Of a stretch of 64,000 nucleotides of DNA, positions 61,951 through 64,000 are shown in pieces. The first letter of the stretch is position 1, and every line of letters begins with the position of its first letter. The notes beneath the pieces were generated by a model, which was given only the letters and a program-made list of their open reading frames with translations, was not told the origin of the DNA and made no database searches. The stretch comes from Coptis chinensis (taxonomy: Eukaryota > Streptophyta > Magnoliopsida > Ranunculales > Ranunculaceae), in contig CM027381.1 in the NCBI GenBank assembly GCA_015680905.1, forward strand, positions 52,208,501 to 52,272,500. Direction: 5' to 3'. The position numbers were made by a program, and so were the translations under genes.

Positions 61951-62273
61951 CAATATATACCCATAAAGCTCTTTCCCAAACCCTACTCATTTGTTTCTAT
62001 AGTTCGGAAGGAACAGTATCCCAGTCTTTAACTATACCCAAGAAATGCTTTTTCTTCACTACCACAGATTCACACACAAAAACAGCCTTTTTCTAATAAG
62101 ATATCAGTTTTATTTGGTGGCAGAAAGCATGAAAAAGAAAGTCATGGGTTTCATGATAATTCTCTACACCACATGGAGAGAGAAAAAACTCATCATCATC
62201 ATAAGTCATGAGAGATGGCACGCAATATTTTGGATTTTCTCCCTTGTTTCAACGCCACAACACAACCGTAATC

Positions 62274-62444
62274 ATGGCTTCTCACACCATCTCATCATCA
62301 TCTTCCTCACCATCATTACTCCCTCACCACCCCCACTACCTTTTATCATCAAGGCCAACCACAAGAACAACAACATCGACAACATCAAAAACAGTACTGG
62401 GAAGAAAGAGAAAGAGAAGAAAAGAAAGAGAGAAGGAAATATGA
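62274..62444 (+). CDS. Possible small ORF in the lncRNA candidate
   Basis: ATG at 62274 opens 56 codons: MASHTISSSSSSPSLLPHHP, then a threonine-rich part and a strongly basic end (GRKRKRRKEREKEI). It lies 94 bp upstream of the miRNA mimic site. The low complexity makes it a weak coding candidate. It could be a regulatory upstream ORF or chance. Confidence 0.15.
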   Translation: MASHTISSSSSSPSLLPHHPHYLLSSRPTTRTTTSTTSKTVLGRKRKRRKEREKEI

Positions 62445-62537
62445 TGATTATGGTTTCACTTAAAGGAGTTCTACCTCTCAACTATGATCTCTTTTGAGTG
62501 AAGGTGAAGGTGTAGGGGTTTTCTTCTTTTCTTACTT

Positions 62538-62561
62538 GGGGAATCAAGCATCCTGGTCCGA
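62538..62561 (+). promoter_or_regulatory. Endogenous target-mimic site for miR165/166
   Basis: Positions 62552-62561 (cctggtccga) pair perfectly with miR166 nucleotides 10 to 1. Positions 62549-62551 (cat) are unpaired. Positions 62538-62548 (ggggaatcaag) pair with nucleotides 21 to 11 except a C:C mismatch at nucleotide 14. A 3-nt bulge between miRNA positions 10 and 11 is the hallmark of target mimicry: it blocks slicing while keeping binding, as in IPS1 with miR399. miR165/166 represses HD-ZIP III genes, so such an RNA could sequester it. Mature miRNA sequence recalled, not looked up. Confidence 0.75.
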
Positions 62562-63060
62562 TCTTTAGCTAGATCAAGTAAATTGCTCTAGCTTGGGAAC
62601 CTTACTTGTGAGGGTTCTCTTTGTTTTCAGTTATAAAGCATAAGATCATGTGTTTTGTATGAGTTCATAATACTTTGGTTTAATTAGGTTAGTTAAGCAT
62701 ATGGTGCTAGCTAGAAGGACATAAGTACATGTTTGAGGTATGATGTGTGTAAGTTTAATTTGAAGAAGACACGAGTACTTTGTTTTGTGTTAACTACCAC
62801 ATGAATTGTGTGTTGCTATCCATGTTTTGTTTTTGAGAACCTGAAGAATCATGTGTGTGGAAAAGATTCTATGAGAATATCTTTAGAAGGTTTAATTTCC
62901 TAGATTCACCTTATATAGCTGAGCTTATTTCTACTTTCCATTAGGGTTAGCTAGGTTTTCTTCTTCTTAGATAGTTTTCCTTCATTGTTTCTTAGACGCC
63001 TTACTAGCTTTCTTTGTGAATTAAACAGCCATGGGATTGTTGTTGACATTATTAGTTTTA

Positions 63061-64000
63061 CTTTCACACATGATGCTTCACGATCTATTAGATCTTCTGT
63101 TAGCAAATGATATATGATCACAGTATGTGTGTATTATATATTAGGGGGTAGGATTAATCCAGTTTACATCTAAAGCCAACTTTTCTTAAAATGTAAACGT
63201 GTATATATCTAGCTTACTTATATATATAGTAACTCTTCATGATTACAATAGAAAGTTTCTAATAAAACATGCAAGTGAAGATAAATGATTTCACGCATGA
63301 GCTGGCTAGCTAGCTAGCTGCCTCTAATTTTTTTCTTTTGGGTTTACTGCGAGCTGTTTATTAGCACAGTTCTCCCAGACATGTAAACAGTGTACATGAA
63401 ACACACCCAAAATATGTCCAAGTTCCCCGCTTCCCCAGCTGTGTTCTAATTTTGTTTCCCAGTATATGTACATGTACTTAACAACCAAAGTGGTGCTCTT
63501 GACTCGTGAGTTTAGGCATCATCATTATAATCTAAAATACCTTATCCTACTTTTAGGGTCTAAATCATGAATTCTTGGTCGAGCGTCGTCATTATATTCC
63601 TTAGGAATAGAAGTTAAATCACCATCCCATCAAGTCATCAACAATGCTTACTCTTCAGCATTATATCATTTTTCATTAAGAAAAACAGAAACCAGATGTA
63701 CATACTTGGACTACAAGTGTCTAAATTTTCTTGTATATGGTTTGCCTTTCAATAGATTATGTTTTTTTTTTTTTTTTACTGCTTATTTTCGATTTCAAAT
63801 TGCCTTCAATATGTAACTGCGTATGTATTTGGTGGTAAACAGCTGGTTATCGATAATGATTGATACTTGTCCGCATCTAAGCTAAGGTTATTAGTCGTAT
63901 TACATTTGTGAATTTCTTGCAACGTGAATACCCACTCTCTATAATAATAATAATAAAAAAACAACCCTTCTTCTCTAGTGCCGCACTACTCGTGCAGCAT
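63061..64000. other. Non-coding flank, no gene seen
   Basis: AT-rich DNA with a short GCTA tandem (63301-63320), a T-run near 63763-63778 and an ATA tandem near 63943-63955. No coding frame, RNA gene or mobile element recognised. A gene may begin beyond the window. Confidence 0.5.

Larger units (their letters stand above)
61954..63060 (+). ncRNA. Candidate long non-coding transcript unit carrying a miR165/166 target mimic
   Basis: A TATA-like tatata at 61954-61959 would place a start near 61985. The following ~1 kb has no conserved protein. An open frame of 150 codons (62045-62497) and a smaller one from ATG 62274 are of low complexity (S/P/H/T-rich then K/R/E-rich) and come from cat/tca and aga repeats. 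The unit is proposed because of the mimic site at 62538-62561 and the promoter-like element. The ends and splicing are not determined. Transcription itself is inferred. Confidence 0.45.

Noticed and set aside
62045..62497. 150-codon frame as a protein gene
   Set aside because: Composition is dictated by cat/tca and aga repeats, no domain is visible, and it overlaps an equally open second frame.

Overview
The window is nuclear DNA of a seed plant, most likely a eudicot. The support is GT-AG introns inside a chloroplast splicing-factor gene of plant type, AT-rich intergenic DNA, and a dense mix of plant mobile elements. No rRNA or CRISPR array was seen, and no bacterial-style gene.

Left part (1-13.2 kb): old LINE and hAT-like fragments (1.0-2.9 kb) flank the one clearly intact protein gene, CFM2, on the minus strand (coding span 3728-12854). 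Its 12 exons were rebuilt by hand from splice sites and reading frame and give 1020 residues: a plastid-targeting N terminus and four CRM RNA-binding domains. Its introns hold a 376 bp MITE and LTR-like fragments. A telo-box and a GA/CT tract lie just upstream.

Middle (13.8-42.5 kb): a transposon graveyard. In order: a solo LTR with a perfect 5 bp target duplication; a 5' Helitron end followed by a broken Rep/helicase fragment; a 5'-truncated Athila-like Ty3/gypsy element on the plus strand (18755-40967) with broken protease, RT, RNase H and integrase and two related extra ORFs. A second, related element (28743-38201, minus strand, gag and protease only) sits inside it, with target duplication CTAGT. 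The outer element's 3' LTR ends inside a LINE reverse transcriptase fragment.

Right-middle (42.5-54.2 kb): another solo LTR of the inner family, then a structurally complete but mutated Tat-lineage Ty3/gypsy element (44195-54219, minus strand, target duplication ATAAT). It has gag, protease, RT, RNase H, a second RNase H and integrase, a ~100 bp tandem repeat block, and an antisense, intron-containing gene in its 3' region.

Right part (54.2-64 kb): a probable hAT-like element (55788-59734) carrying a ~1.04 kb foldback with arms of about 460-475 bp and a 5'-truncated LINE with a 15 bp target duplication. Beyond it is non-coding DNA with a likely non-coding transcript unit (about 61954-63060). 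That unit contains a near-perfect target mimic for miR165/166 (62538-62561): pairing along the whole miRNA, one mismatch, and a 3-nt bulge exactly between miRNA positions 10 and 11. This is the most interesting single signal in the window.

All calls come from reading the sequence. No database search or folding program was run.
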